From: Psychrobacter aestuarii
GTDB lineage: Bacteria; Pseudomonadota; Gammaproteobacteria; Pseudomonadales; Moraxellaceae
Direction of reading: 5' to 3'
NCBI RefSeq assembly: GCF_904846035.1
Contig: NZ_CAJGYT010000001.1
Location: forward strand, 1,860,001 to 1,924,000
Length of the DNA: 64,000 bases
The notes under the pieces were generated by a model. That model was not told the DNA's origin. It saw nothing but the letters and a program-made list of their open reading frames with translations, and made no database searches. Positions 52,924 to 62,189 of this stretch are shown piece after piece; position 1 is the first letter of the stretch, and every line of letters starts with the position of its first letter. A program made the position numbers and the translations under genes.

Positions 52924-54117
52924 TTATGCGCGTGCGGGAACCAGCGCAGGGTAGCCAAGCGCGTACAAGACGCCTTCGAGCCCTGTGACATTGACCGCCG
53001 CATCTGCGCGCGCTTGCACAATCGGCTTGGCATGATACGCCACACCCAAATCAGCAATGCCCATCATTGGCAAGTCGTTTGCGCCGTCGCCCACACATAC
53101 CACTTGCGACAGCTCAATGCCCAGCTGCTTGGCAGTTTGTTTGACGATTTCAGCTTTTTTGGCGCCGTTGACAATTGGCAGCTGTACGCGCCCAGTGACC
53201 GTGTCTTCATCAATGTCCAAATGGTTGGCGTGGACTTCATCAATGCCCAACTTGTCAGCGATGTATTCGGCAAAATAGGTAAAGCCACCTGAGACCAAGA
53301 CCGTGTGATAGCCCAAAGACTTGAGCGCACGAATGGTGGTCAGCGCCCCCGTTGATAGGGTCAAGCGCGCACAAATCTCATCAAGTACCGTGGTCGGAAT
53401 GCCTTCTAATAAGGCAACCCGCTTGGCGAATGACTCATCAAAATCAATCTCACCGCGCATCGCCGATTCGGTGATGGCTTCGACTTGCTCGCCGATGCCT
53501 GCGGTCTTAGCCAGCTCAACGATGACCTCTTGCTCAATCAAGGTCGAATCCATATCAAAACAGGCAAGCTTGTGCGTGCGCAGCATGTGCCCGACCGAGA
53601 GAATATGGCAATCTACCAAGTGGTCACGGTCAACGGCAAGCAGCGCTGTCTTCTCGCTGTCTTGGCTGTCATAATGGGCAGCAAGGTCACGGCGCAAGCG
53701 CGCGGTCAGCTGCTCATCGATGATGTGCGCAGCGGCAGTCTTTTTGGCGGGGTGCATCAAGGTATCGCCGACAGGCACCAGCAGATAGCGAAACACCGAC
53801 GCGCCTACGAATGAGTTTTTGGGCGCTTGGTTATCAGAGGTGAGCGACACATCGACAAAGCGCGCGTGCTGGTCTTCAGCCACCGTCACCAGATGCCAGC
53901 TTGGCTGCTCATCGACCCATGATTGTACATAATTGTGGATATCAAGGGCGGGCACGTGCGCAGGCAGTACCACCACCAGAGCAAAGACAGGTAGGGACTG
54001 CAATGCATCAAAATCTCGCAAATTCGTACCATCAGGCAATAATGAGGCCACAGAATCCACAGCTTGTTGCCAAGCTTTGCTGTCTTTTGGTAACGAGTAA
54101 GGCGTATTTTTTAGCAT
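52924..54117 (-). CDS. serB: Phosphoserine phosphatase
   Basis: SerB hydrolyses phosphoserine in the last step of serine synthesis. The start at 54117 (MLKNTPYSLPKDS) gives 397 residues; the AGGGA upstream is weak but the longer frame lacks support. The N-terminal half (1-180) resembles an ACT-like regulatory domain, as in long SerB types. The C-terminal HAD domain has D188 and D190 in FDMDSTLIEQE, the serine of VLVSGGF and the metal-binding GDGANDLPMMG. It is divergent from the YtjB-like gene, the same neighbourhood as serB-smp in E. coli. Confidence 0.95.
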   Translation of the reverse strand: MLKNTPYSLPKDSKAWQQAVDSVASLLPDGTNLRDFDALQSLPVFALVVVLPAHVPALDIHNYVQSWVDEQPSWHLVTVAEDQHARFVDVSLTSDNQAPKNSFVGASVFRYLLVPVGDTLMHPAKKTAAAHIIDEQLTARLRRDLAAHYDSQDSEKTALLAVDRDHLVDCHILSVGHMLRTHKLACFDMDSTLIEQEVIVELAKTAGIGEQVEAITESAMRGEIDFDESFAKRVALLEGIPTTVLDEICARLTLSTGALTTIRALKSLGYHTVLVSGGFTYFAEYIADKLGIDEVHANHLDIDEDTVTGRVQLPIVNGAKKAEIVKQTAKQLGIELSQVVCVGDGANDLPMMGIADLGVAYHAKPIVQARADAAVNVTGLEGVLYALGYPALVPARA

Positions 54118-54430
54118 GGCTGAATTGTCCCTTGTATGCTCAGATAAGATTAGGAATAATAACAGCTTTACTGCGTAGCGACCATAGGCGCTATAGGAAG
54201 TATTTTTGTGCGCTTTTGCCAAAAATAAGTTGATGATAAACTCCCATTGTTACGGGCTTTGGCGTAAAATGGCGAAGCCTGCAAGCGCACAATGAGCAGC
54301 GCGCGACACCGTCATGTGCGCGGCATGATGGCAAGAGATGACAGACCGTATGGGGTGTGCGCAACCAGATTATTCTAAGATGAGCGATTGGCTCATTTTT
54401 ATTTTTTTCATTCAATAAAGTTTTGACATC
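54118..54430. other. Divergent serB/YtjB-like spacer with an orphan hairpin
   Basis: This 313-bp spacer separates serB from the YtjB-like gene. Near its right end lies a terminator-like hairpin, ATGAGC (54380-54385) with GCTCAT (54391-54396), a five-base loop and TTTTATTTTTTT. No plus-strand gene precedes it, so it could end an unannotated small RNA or attenuate the YtjB-like transcript. No protein gene was seen. Confidence 0.5.
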
Positions 54431-55786
54431 ATGATGTATTTTGCGCCACGGCAAGGGTTGTTTGCCATTATTATCTTGGTTAGTTTTTGTTTGCAGACTC
54501 TGCTACTTATTATCAGTACCGACCAACAGCTGACCAAAAGCCGTGAGCAAAAAGGCGAACAGATGGTCACCCAGCTGATTGACGAAGCGCGTCTGGCGAT
54601 GGAGAACAAAGACCGCGTCAGCCTAAGCGTGATTGCCAACCGCTACACCAGCGAGCAGGACGTGGCGCGACTGGTAATTACCGATGGTAAAAATGATGTG
54701 CTCGTTCCTGTCGGCAACGCGCCGATGCAAAAGGGCGACACCATCCGCCAGATTGCCACCCAAGGCGAGTCGGTCATCGGTACGGTCGAGCTGACCTTAA
54801 AAGATGTCAGCACCGGCGAGATTATCGCCATGCAGTGGCCGTTTGTGGTCGGTTCATTAATATTGCATCTGTTTTTATGGCTGATTTATGGCTATATCGC
54901 TCGCCCAACCAAAGAGCAAATCAATGCCCTAAGCCGTGATATACACAGCTACAAGCTTGACATGGTGCCGCCTGCCGACAATAAAGACGCCCAAGCGCAA
55001 GAAGAGGGCGACATCGACGGTCAGCAGCACACCATCGTCAAACGCGCCGCGCTCAAGAGCAAAACCATCCATCAAGAGCTAAACGCCTACCTGAAATCGC
55101 ACCAGCGTACGGACAAAGACGCGGAAGAAACTGCGGACGCGCCAGTACAGCCCATCAGCGCCCAGCCGACCAAATTGTCAGCGGCGCGCGAGTTTGATAG
55201 CGTCAGCGTCAATATCATGTTCCATGATGAATACAATATGCTAGAGCGCCTCGCGCCTGAGATGCGCATGCCGTATCTTGCGCTATGCACCCAGCTGCTG
55301 AATCAAGCCATCGACGAGCTGCTCACGCAGCCGATACTCTCAGGCGTGCAGCTACAAAACCGCCCAAGCTTTGATGACAAAGGGGCGTGTGCGCTACTAA
55401 AGGCGGACAATCGCCATGCCAAAGTGGCGCTCGCTGGCGTGATGCTCGGCAAGCTGTATCTGATGCTCAACAAAATCATCCATGACAAGCACATTGAGCT
55501 GTCACGCTTTGCGCTGCCTGTCAAAGTCGGCGTCAGCGATGAGGGACAAACCGATGCGCTAGAGCGCCTGCTCGACAGTAAAGGTAAAAAAGAGCAAATG
55601 CTCATCTTACTGCCCACTGAAGGGCTCAAGCAAATCGGTCATCATGTGCAGGTTTATAGCTTTAAGCGCCCAACCAGCGTTTATGAGCGTGAATGCGCCG
55701 TCTTTGATGGCGCCAATGAAACGCTCATGCAGCGCTTGGCGGATGCGCGCAATGCTGTACTTATGAGCGGTAATAACGAAAAGTAA
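54431..55786 (+). CDS. YtjB/AhpA-like membrane protein with extra C-terminal domain
   Basis: The 451-residue protein has a membrane helix at about residues 9-28, a periplasmic region (about 30-135), a second helix at about 138-157, and a large cytoplasmic domain. The N-terminal two-helix part and the position divergent to serB match E. coli YtjB (Smp), whose Pfam family is SMP_2. Here a Glu/Asp/Gln linker and a 200-residue C-terminal domain (EFDSVSVNIMFHDEYNMLE through VKVGVSDEG) are added. That domain has a faint resemblance to class III cyclase folds but lacks clear catalytic residues. The ATG has only a weak ribosome-binding site. Confidence 0.65.
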   Translation: MMYFAPRQGLFAIIILVSFCLQTLLLIISTDQQLTKSREQKGEQMVTQLIDEARLAMENKDRVSLSVIANRYTSEQDVARLVITDGKNDVLVPVGNAPMQKGDTIRQIATQGESVIGTVELTLKDVSTGEIIAMQWPFVVGSLILHLFLWLIYGYIARPTKEQINALSRDIHSYKLDMVPPADNKDAQAQEEGDIDGQQHTIVKRAALKSKTIHQELNAYLKSHQRTDKDAEETADAPVQPISAQPTKLSAAREFDSVSVNIMFHDEYNMLERLAPEMRMPYLALCTQLLNQAIDELLTQPILSGVQLQNRPSFDDKGACALLKADNRHAKVALAGVMLGKLYLMLNKIIHDKHIELSRFALPVKVGVSDEGQTDALERLLDSKGKKEQMLILLPTEGLKQIGHHVQVYSFKRPTSVYERECAVFDGANETLMQRLADARNAVLMSGNNEK

Positions 55787-55934
55787 ACATTGCCAACAAG
55801 TCGTGTAGCCTGACTTAAAGGCACTTTAGTATGCGTTTGGCGTGTGAAAAGGATTGACAAGACGATGCCAAGACTTTATAAGGCATATATAAATCGAAGT
55901 AGTTTTTCATACGCCCACATAATAGGAGTTTGTC

Positions 55935-56180
55935 ATGAGTGATTCTGATATTGATGACGATTTTGATGGTGATTTTGCAGATGACGATGATGCCAAACTG
56001 GTCGAAGAAGCCGAAACCAGCGCCCGCACGCGCCTAAGCAGCCTAGAAAAACGTCGTTTGATTGACAATTTGCTTGAAGAAAAGCGTTTAGAAAAGGCGC
56101 TTAAAGACGAGCTAGAAGACCTAGGCGACGATGACGACTGGGATGATGATGACGACTGGGACGACGATGACGACCTATAA
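55935..56180 (+). CDS. Small highly acidic protein (PA3496-like)
   Basis: This 81-residue soluble protein has acidic ends (DSDIDDDFDGDFADDDD and a tail of DDDDW repeats) around a basic/helical core (SLEKRRLIDNLLEEKRLEKALKDEL). The core resembles the small PA3496 family of putative envelope-integrity proteins, as I recall it. The tail consists of three DDDDW/DDDDL units encoded by a repeat of GATGACGACTGG-type sequence (about 56,128-56,177), which may vary in copy number between strains. TAGGAG lies just before the ATG. A YecA-like gene follows 55 bp downstream and may be co-transcribed. Confidence 0.7.
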   Translation: MSDSDIDDDFDGDFADDDDAKLVEEAETSARTRLSSLEKRRLIDNLLEEKRLEKALKDELEDLGDDDDWDDDDDWDDDDDL

Positions 56181-56235
56181 TGGCGCGTCATAACCCATAT
56201 TGCCGCACGACCACTACCACTAGGAGACGTACTTA

Positions 56236-56793
56236 ATGAGCAACCTACTAAGCTTTGATGAATTGCTGGATTTTTTGGACAGCTCAGATAGTCCTTATAT
56301 CTTAGACAGTGTGGCAACACACGGGTTTTTGACCGCGACCATTATCGGGCCTGAGCTGCCCAACTGGTTGGACGCGTTGTTCGACAACGAAACCAAACAA
56401 GTCCCTGACAACGTCGTTGACGGCATTAAGCGCTGGCGCATGGCGATTATCAATGATTTAAAAAACGAAACCCCCATTGAGCTGCCGTTCAATGAAGACG
56501 CGGGCGACAGCGAAGTGGCGGTGGACTTTTCTGAGGACTCAGACATCGTGGCGTGGTCGATTGGTTTTGTCGATGCCATGTATGCCGATGATGCCGAAGA
56601 CTGGTTCGCCGATGACGACACGGCTGATGATGTCGCGGTATTGACCCTGCCAATGGTGGTGCTCAGCGGCGTTGATGACGAAGACGAAGAGCTGATTGCC
56701 ATGCGCAATGACGAAGACACGCTGGCTCAGATGGCGAACAGTATTGAAGGCAACTTAACGGAGCTGTTTTTGTTGTTTCATACCAACGACTAA
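56236..56793 (+). CDS. YecA/YgfB-family (UPF0149) protein
   Basis: The 185-residue protein starts MSNLLSFDELLDFLDSS and contains the family's core ILDSVATHGFLTATIIGPELPNWLDALF (about residues 22-50, split), with GLHGFLTG-like HGFLTATI as the key segment. Most of the rest is acidic with DDEDEEL and ADDAEDW stretches, and there is no zinc-binding C-terminal SEC-C motif. The family is cytoplasmic and functionally poorly defined. TAGGAG at 56221-56226 gives a good start. It lies among small genes of unknown function on the same strand. Confidence 0.8.
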   Translation: MSNLLSFDELLDFLDSSDSPYILDSVATHGFLTATIIGPELPNWLDALFDNETKQVPDNVVDGIKRWRMAIINDLKNETPIELPFNEDAGDSEVAVDFSEDSDIVAWSIGFVDAMYADDAEDWFADDDTADDVAVLTLPMVVLSGVDDEDEELIAMRNDEDTLAQMANSIEGNLTELFLLFHTND

Positions 56794-56831
56794 GCAGCAC
56801 GGATTCCACTTTTGGCACATAAGGCACTTCT

Positions 56832-57236
56832 ATGCAGCTATCGAACCTTGAGCATTTGCCCAACTACCGCATCACCGAGCGCCTCGACGTGGTATACGGC
56901 AGCACGGTACGCTCTAAACACGTGGGCAAAGATTTTTTTGCAGGGCTACAAAACCTTGTCGGTGGCGAGCTGACCGCGTACACCGAGCTGCTTGAAGAGT
57001 CGCGCCAAGAGGCCATCGACCGTATGATTGTTAAAGCCAACGCCTTGGGCGCAGATGCTATCGTCGGCATTCGTTTTTCGACCTCCAGCATCGCTCAAGG
57101 CGCATCCGAGCTGTTCGTCTATGGCACGGCGGTCAAAGCTGTGCCGAGCACAGAGGTCAGCCCGCAGCCTTACGTCCAGCCTGCCAGCGCGCAGTCTGCC
57201 GATGACTTACCGCGCTTTAATCCTTTTGGTGAGTAA
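56832..57236 (+). CDS. YbjQ-family (UPF0145) protein, first copy
   Basis: The 134-residue soluble protein matches the YbjQ family: RLDVVYGSTVRSKHVGKDFFAGLQNLVGGELTAYTELL (as consecutive segments) and ALGADAIVGIRFSTSSI, followed by the C-terminal FVYGTAVKAV. Members form pentamers and are of uncertain function; a heavy-metal-binding role has been proposed from sequence. A proline-rich tail of about 25 residues follows the core. It lies 38 bp after the YecA-like gene and 39 bp before a second YbjQ-type gene. Confidence 0.85.
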   Translation: MQLSNLEHLPNYRITERLDVVYGSTVRSKHVGKDFFAGLQNLVGGELTAYTELLEESRQEAIDRMIVKANALGADAIVGIRFSTSSIAQGASELFVYGTAVKAVPSTEVSPQPYVQPASAQSADDLPRFNPFGE

Positions 57237-57275
57237 CACGGCCGTCTGCATCCTGCGCCCCTACCGAGACGTCTC

Positions 57276-57743
57276 ATGAACGATACGTTAACCAATCTGT
57301 TGATTAACTACGGCCCGATACTGGTTTTGATTGCGGTGGGCTGGTTTTTTGGGCGTCGCCATGAGCAAAAGCACCTAAACACGCTGGCACGTGACGAAGC
57401 AAGTCTTGCGTACATCAGCGTCTCTAACGAGCGCTTTTATCAGCCGACATTGACCGTAAATACCGAGGGCGCACTGGTGCTCGGCAGTGTGGTCATTGCC
57501 CAAGATTACTTTAAAATGTTTATCGCCAGAGTATTGAATTTCTTTGGCAAAAACCTGACCACCTACGAAACCTTACTTGAGCGTGCGCGCCGTGAAGCCT
57601 TATTGCGCCTGCGTCAAGAGGCCGCCGAGCAAGGCTATGACGCAGTCTACGGTCTGCGCTTTGAAGTTACTACCTTGAACCCGATGGGCACCATGGTCGA
57701 AGCCATTGCCTACGGCACAGCGGTAAAAAGTGCGCCGCGCTAA
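57276..57743 (+). CDS. YbjQ-family protein with N-terminal membrane anchor, second copy
   Basis: The 155-residue protein begins with a membrane helix (about residues 11-26, GPILVLIAVGWFFG) followed by a YbjQ-like domain. The features LVLGSVVIAQDYFKM, LTTYETLLERARREALLRL and the C-terminal AIAYGTAVKSAPR are shared with the preceding gene, so it is a diverged paralogue fixed to the membrane. The signature ADAIVGIRF is replaced by YDAVYGLRF. The ATG lies 39 bp after the first copy, and both genes are probably in one transcript. The membrane-bound copy might recruit the soluble one, which is an inference. Confidence 0.78.
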   Translation: MNDTLTNLLINYGPILVLIAVGWFFGRRHEQKHLNTLARDEASLAYISVSNERFYQPTLTVNTEGALVLGSVVIAQDYFKMFIARVLNFFGKNLTTYETLLERARREALLRLRQEAAEQGYDAVYGLRFEVTTLNPMGTMVEAIAYGTAVKSAPR

Positions 57744-57773
57744 GCGGATGCTTATCTGTTTTACCTCAATGCC

Positions 57774-58775
57774 TTAATGCCGCACCTGCGCTTTGGTTTT
57801 TTCAAAATCAAATAAGAAGGTACGGTTTTTGAGCACCGCCACGAACACCACACCGCCAATCGTATTGCCCGCCAACACCACCAGCAAAAACCACAAATAC
57901 GTACCGAGGCTCACTGTAGTGCCGTACATCAGCGCCGAAAATACCTCGATATTGCCAACGATGCTGTGATGTAAGCCCAAAAAGCCAATGCTGCCGGTAA
58001 TCAACGACACCAGCACAATACGGCTCAAGGTGTCACGCGCCGAAGTCACGAGCCACGCGGCAACGCCCATCATCCAGCCCGCCAAAATCGCACTGCCAAA
58101 AATCACCCACCAATCAAAGCCCAGCACGTGATGCGCGTAGGCGTCGATGCTGTCGGTGGTAAACAGCTGCATATGAATGCCAAGCCCAATCATCAGCGCG
58201 GCAAACAGACAGCCGCCCGCGATATTGCCCGCAATGACGATGCCCCACAGACGGAGCAGCTTATACAGCGGCTCGATTTTGTTTAACACGGGGAGGCTCA
58301 GCAAAGAGGTCTGCTCGGTAAATAACAGCGACTGCCCAATCACCACGATGATAAAGCCAAGCGGATACAGCAGGGAGGAGAGTATCATCGCGTATTGGCT
58401 GGGCATTAAATCATGCAGCACCGCAAAGACCGATAAAATGACAAACAAGCTAAAGCCAATCTCCAGCCCTGCGGTAAAGGCACTGGTAAACAGCGCACCG
58501 AGTGAACGATTAAACGTTGCCTTAGCGTCCATGACCTGCTCGAGCAAAATGCTGGCGTAGCTCTTTGGCTCGCTGATGTTGTCTTCGCTGGTCACCGCTT
58601 CGATGGTTTCTTTGTCCTCGTCGCTGATGTCTTCGGTCAGCGCGTCTTCACTGAGTGGGTCACTGACCGTTGTCGGAGTAGCATCGTCGCTGTGCTTCTC
58701 ATCGCTATCATGTGTCGGGCAGGTATCGGTTGCTGGGTGTGTGCGCAGGTCGGTCTCAAGTTTGGGGTCGGACAT
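57774..58775 (-). CDS. Formate/nitrite transporter (FNT) family protein, YfdC-like
   Basis: The 333-residue protein has six predicted membrane helices in its last 240 residues. Conserved FNT features are present: GNIAGGCLFAALM with a central glycine, and the signature GLHHSIVGNIEVF, where the His lies in the pore. This is the YfdC type, since the classical FocA/NirC motif is FEHSIANM. FNT channels conduct small monovalent anions, but the substrate of YfdC relatives is unknown. The first about 85 residues form an unusually long Asp/Glu/Thr/Ser-rich cytoplasmic extension. It converges with the YbjQ-type genes and is divergent from valS. Confidence 0.85.
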   Translation of the reverse strand: MSDPKLETDLRTHPATDTCPTHDSDEKHSDDATPTTVSDPLSEDALTEDISDEDKETIEAVTSEDNISEPKSYASILLEQVMDAKATFNRSLGALFTSAFTAGLEIGFSLFVILSVFAVLHDLMPSQYAMILSSLLYPLGFIIVVIGQSLLFTEQTSLLSLPVLNKIEPLYKLLRLWGIVIAGNIAGGCLFAALMIGLGIHMQLFTTDSIDAYAHHVLGFDWWVIFGSAILAGWMMGVAAWLVTSARDTLSRIVLVSLITGSIGFLGLHHSIVGNIEVFSALMYGTTVSLGTYLWFLLVVLAGNTIGGVVFVAVLKNRTFLFDFEKTKAQVRH

Positions 58776-59064
58776 GAAAGCTACTCATTGAAGTGGGGCG
58801 ACGCATCATGTGATGCGTGCAAGCCGCGTATTTTACCACGATACCTTGACGCTGACTTTTATCCAATTGCTATCAGAATGCACGGACAAAACGCATTCGA
58901 TGCTAACAAAATGCGCGCATATAAGCTAAAATCAGTGCTATTGTGCTTTTTTGCCGCCGAATCTATAGCTGTTATTTTTTATGACCCGATATTTTTCGTG
59001 TTGGTCATCGTAACCAGTATTGGCTACTTCCTATTATCCATTCACTTTTTTGTTTGAGAACTTT

Positions 59065-61995
59065 ATGAGTAATCAGAACTTAACCACCTCTATCCAAGCC
59101 GCCTTGCAACAATTAGAAAACGCCTATCACCCTGCGACGGTCGAGGCTGGCATGTACCAAGGCTGGGAAGACAACGGTTATTTTGCCCCCACTTTTGATA
59201 AAGAAGAATCGTTTTCTATCGCCTTGCCGCCGCCGAACGTCACAGGCTCGCTGCACATGGGGCATGGTTTTAACAACACCATCATGGACGCCTTGACCCG
59301 CTTTCACCGTATGAATGGCGAAAACACCCTATGGCAGCCAGGCACTGACCATGCGGGCATTGCCACGCAAATGGTGGTTGAGCGCCGCCTAAACGCTGAG
59401 GGCATCAAGCGCCATGACCTTGGGCGCGACGCCTTTGTCGATAAAGTGTGGGAATGGAAAGAAGAGTCAGGCGGCAACATCACCAGCCAGATTCGCCGTC
59501 TAGGCAGCTCGGTCGATTGGACACGCGAGCGCTTTACTATGGATGATGGGCTGTCGAACGCAGTACAAGAAGTGTTCGTGCGTCTGTTTGACGATGGCTT
59601 GATTTATCGCGGCAAGCGTTTGGTGAACTGGGATCCCAATTTCCAAAGCGCGCTGTCTGATCTTGAAGTCGAAAACCATGACGAAAAAGGCAGCCTATGG
59701 CACTTTCGCTATCACTTTACCGACAGCGATGTGACCACCCAAGACGGCAAAAACTATCTGGTCGTCGCTACCACGCGCCCTGAAACCCTGCTGGGTGATA
59801 CCGCCGTCGCAGTCAACCCAAGCGATGAGCGCTATGCCCATTTGATTGGCAAAACCGTAACGCTACCCATCACAGAGCGCGTCGTGCCTATCGTTGCTGA
59901 TGATTATGTCGAGAGCGACTTTGGTACAGGCTGCGTAAAAATCACCCCCGCGCACGACTTTAATGACTATGAGCTGGGTCGCCGTCACAACCTGCCACTA
60001 ATTAACATCCTAGATGCGCAGGCGCATATCTTGCCTGAGATGCAAGTCTATCCTGATCTGCAAACCCGCGAGCCAAGCCTTGAGACCACGCCTGAGCGCT
60101 ATGCAGGGCTAGAGCGCTTTGAAGCGCGTAAGCAACTGGTCGCCGAAGCCACCGAAAACGACTGGTTAGAAGCCATCGAAGACTACGCACTCAAAGCGCC
60201 ACGCGGCGACCGTAGCGGTGTCATCGTTGAGCCGTGGCTGACCGATCAATGGTATGTCGCGGTCGAAAAACTTGCCAAACCTGCGATTGAGGCGGTCGAA
60301 GATGGCAGCATCGAGTTCGTACCCGCGCAGTACAAAAATATGTATATGGCGTGGATGACCGACTTACAAGACTGGTGCATCAGCCGCCAGCTGTGGTGGG
60401 GTCACCGTATCCCTGCATGGTATAACGAAGCGGGCAACATCTATGTAGCGCGTGACGAAGCGGAAGTGCGCAGTAAATACAATCTGGGCGCGGATGTGAC
60501 CCTAACCCAAGACAATGATGTATTAGACACGTGGTTCAGCTCGGCGCTATGGACCTTTAGCACCCTTGGCTGGGCAGACGGCAGCGCCGACCCACGCGTG
60601 ATGGCGACGTTTCACCCGACCAGCGTACTAGTGACAGGCTTTGACATCATTTTCTTCTGGGTCGCCCGTATGATTATGATGACGCTCTACTTCGTCAAAA
60701 ACGACGACGGCAGCGCGCAAATCCCATTCAAAACCGTCTATGTCCACGGTCTAGTGCGTGATGGCAACGGACAAAAAATGTCTAAGTCAAAAGGCAACGT
60801 CCTTGACCCCATCGACATCATCGACGGTATCGACCTTGAATCATTGGTTGCCAAGCGTACCAGCAACATGATGAACCCTAAAGACGCCGCCAAAATCGAA
60901 AAGCAAACGCGTAAAGAATTCGTTGATGGCATCCCCGCCTACGGTACAGATGCGCTGCGCTTTACCTTTACCTCGCTGGCAAGCACAGGACGCGACATTA
61001 ACTTTGACCTAAAGCGTGTCGAAGGCTACCGCAACTTCTGTAACAAAATCTGGAACGCCAGCCGCTTTGTGCTCATGAACTGCGTGGACAAAGAAGGCAA
61101 CGCCAAGCCCATCGACCAAAGCGCCAACAGTGACGTGTGGGAGCTGCCAGAGCGCTGGATTATGAGCCGTCTGAACTCTACCATCAGCGACATCCGCCAG
61201 CACTTCGCCCAGTATCGTCTGGACATGGTCAGCCAAGACATCTATGAATTCATCTGGAATGAATACTGCGACTGGTATGTCGAGCTTGCCAAAGCCAGCC
61301 TCAATGACGACGCGGTATCGGACGAGCGCAAGGCGCAAATCCGCTATGTGCTCCTGCATGTACTTGAAACCGCACTGCGCTTTACCCACCCCATCATGCC
61401 GTACCTGACCGAAGAAGTCTGGCAGACCATCGCCCCGCTACTGGGTCGTAAAGACACCGACAGCATCGTCGTCGCCGCCTACCCACAGGCGAATGATGCG
61501 CAGATCAGCGAGCAGGTCGAGGCGGACATGGCATGGCTACAAGAAATGATCGCAAGCATCCGTAACATTCGCGGTGAGATGAAGCTTGGCAACGCGGTGC
61601 GCCTGCCTGTACTGCTCCAAGGCATCACCCAAGACGAGACCGACCGCCTAGCGCGTATCGAAAACCAGTTCAAAGCGCTGGCTAAAGTCGATAGCCTCGA
61701 TATCCTAAGCACTGATGACACCGCGCCACTGTCGTCATCGAGCATGGTCGGGCAGCTGCGCGTCCTTGTACCGATGAAAGGGCTGATCGACCCCACCGCC
61801 GAGCTAAACCGTCTGGGCAAAGCACAAGAAAAGCTGCAAAAACAAGCCGACGGCATCGCACGCAAGCTGGGCAATGAAGGCTTTGTCAGTAAAGCGCCAG
61901 CAGACGTGGTCGAAGCAGAACGTGCCAAACTGGCTGAGCTAGAAGGGCAGCTTGATACCATGAATGCACAGATTGAGCAGTTAAAGGCGTTGTGA
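59065..61995 (+). CDS. valS: Valine--tRNA ligase
   Basis: ValS charges tRNA-Val. From ATG 59065 ([13 protein letters not shown]) the protein has 976 residues. The class I HIGH motif is HMGH at residues 64-67 ([14 protein letters not shown]) and the KMSKS loop is in [13 protein letters not shown]. The CP1 editing domain includes [17 protein letters not shown]. The C-terminal coiled coil (about 905-975, with [19 protein letters not shown]) is the tRNA-binding arm. The longer frame to an ATG at 59020 adds 15 hydrophobic residues and was rejected. A terminator follows. Confidence 0.97.
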   Translation: MSNQNLTTSIQAALQQLENAYHPATVEAGMYQGWEDNGYFAPTFDKEESFSIALPPPNVTGSLHMGHGFNNTIMDALTRFHRMNGENTLWQPGTDHAGIATQMVVERRLNAEGIKRHDLGRDAFVDKVWEWKEESGGNITSQIRRLGSSVDWTRERFTMDDGLSNAVQEVFVRLFDDGLIYRGKRLVNWDPNFQSALSDLEVENHDEKGSLWHFRYHFTDSDVTTQDGKNYLVVATTRPETLLGDTAVAVNPSDERYAHLIGKTVTLPITERVVPIVADDYVESDFGTGCVKITPAHDFNDYELGRRHNLPLINILDAQAHILPEMQVYPDLQTREPSLETTPERYAGLERFEARKQLVAEATENDWLEAIEDYALKAPRGDRSGVIVEPWLTDQWYVAVEKLAKPAIEAVEDGSIEFVPAQYKNMYMAWMTDLQDWCISRQLWWGHRIPAWYNEAGNIYVARDEAEVRSKYNLGADVTLTQDNDVLDTWFSSALWTFSTLGWADGSADPRVMATFHPTSVLVTGFDIIFFWVARMIMMTLYFVKNDDGSAQIPFKTVYVHGLVRDGNGQKMSKSKGNVLDPIDIIDGIDLESLVAKRTSNMMNPKDAAKIEKQTRKEFVDGIPAYGTDALRFTFTSLASTGRDINFDLKRVEGYRNFCNKIWNASRFVLMNCVDKEGNAKPIDQSANSDVWELPERWIMSRLNSTISDIRQHFAQYRLDMVSQDIYEFIWNEYCDWYVELAKASLNDDAVSDERKAQIRYVLLHVLETALRFTHPIMPYLTEEVWQTIAPLLGRKDTDSIVVAAYPQANDAQISEQVEADMAWLQEMIASIRNIRGEMKLGNAVRLPVLLQGITQDETDRLARIENQFKALAKVDSLDILSTDDTAPLSSSSMVGQLRVLVPMKGLIDPTAELNRLGKAQEKLQKQADGIARKLGNEGFVSKAPADVVEAERAKLAELEGQLDTMNAQIEQLKAL

Positions 61996-62021
61996 GTTAA
62001 AGCCTTAGCCGTCTGATAAAT

Positions 62022-62054
62022 AAAAAACGCCTCCGTGATGGGGGCGTTTTTTTT
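62022..62054 (+). terminator. Intrinsic terminator after valS
   Basis: The eight-base stem ACGCCTCC (62027-62034) pairs with GGGGGCGT (62040-62047, one G-T pair), with A-rich and T-rich flanks (T-run to 62054). This marks the boundary between the native-composition genes and the AT-rich region. Confidence 0.85.
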
Positions 62055-62095
62055 GGTTTGATATTAATATTCTGATAAAAATATAGATAATTGTG

Positions 62096-62164
62096 TGGTA
62101 TTATTTTAAGCGAAATTATACCAAAGTGAGTATTTTTGAATATAAAGTATTATATTCATATAAT
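62096..62164 (+). promoter_or_regulatory. Promoter and adjacent dyad upstream of the DUF262 gene
   Basis: A near-consensus promoter, TTGAAT (62136-62141) with TATAAT (62159-62164) at 17 bp, puts the start of transcription near 62171, a few bases before the AAGGAG at 62176-62181. Immediately upstream is a symmetric dyad: TGGTAT-T-ATTT (62096-62106) and AAAT-T-ATACCA (62113-62123). The dyad might be an operator. The promoter match is seen in sequence; regulation is inferred. Confidence 0.7.
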
Positions 62165-62189
62165 TATTTTTTATAAAGGAGAATAGAAG

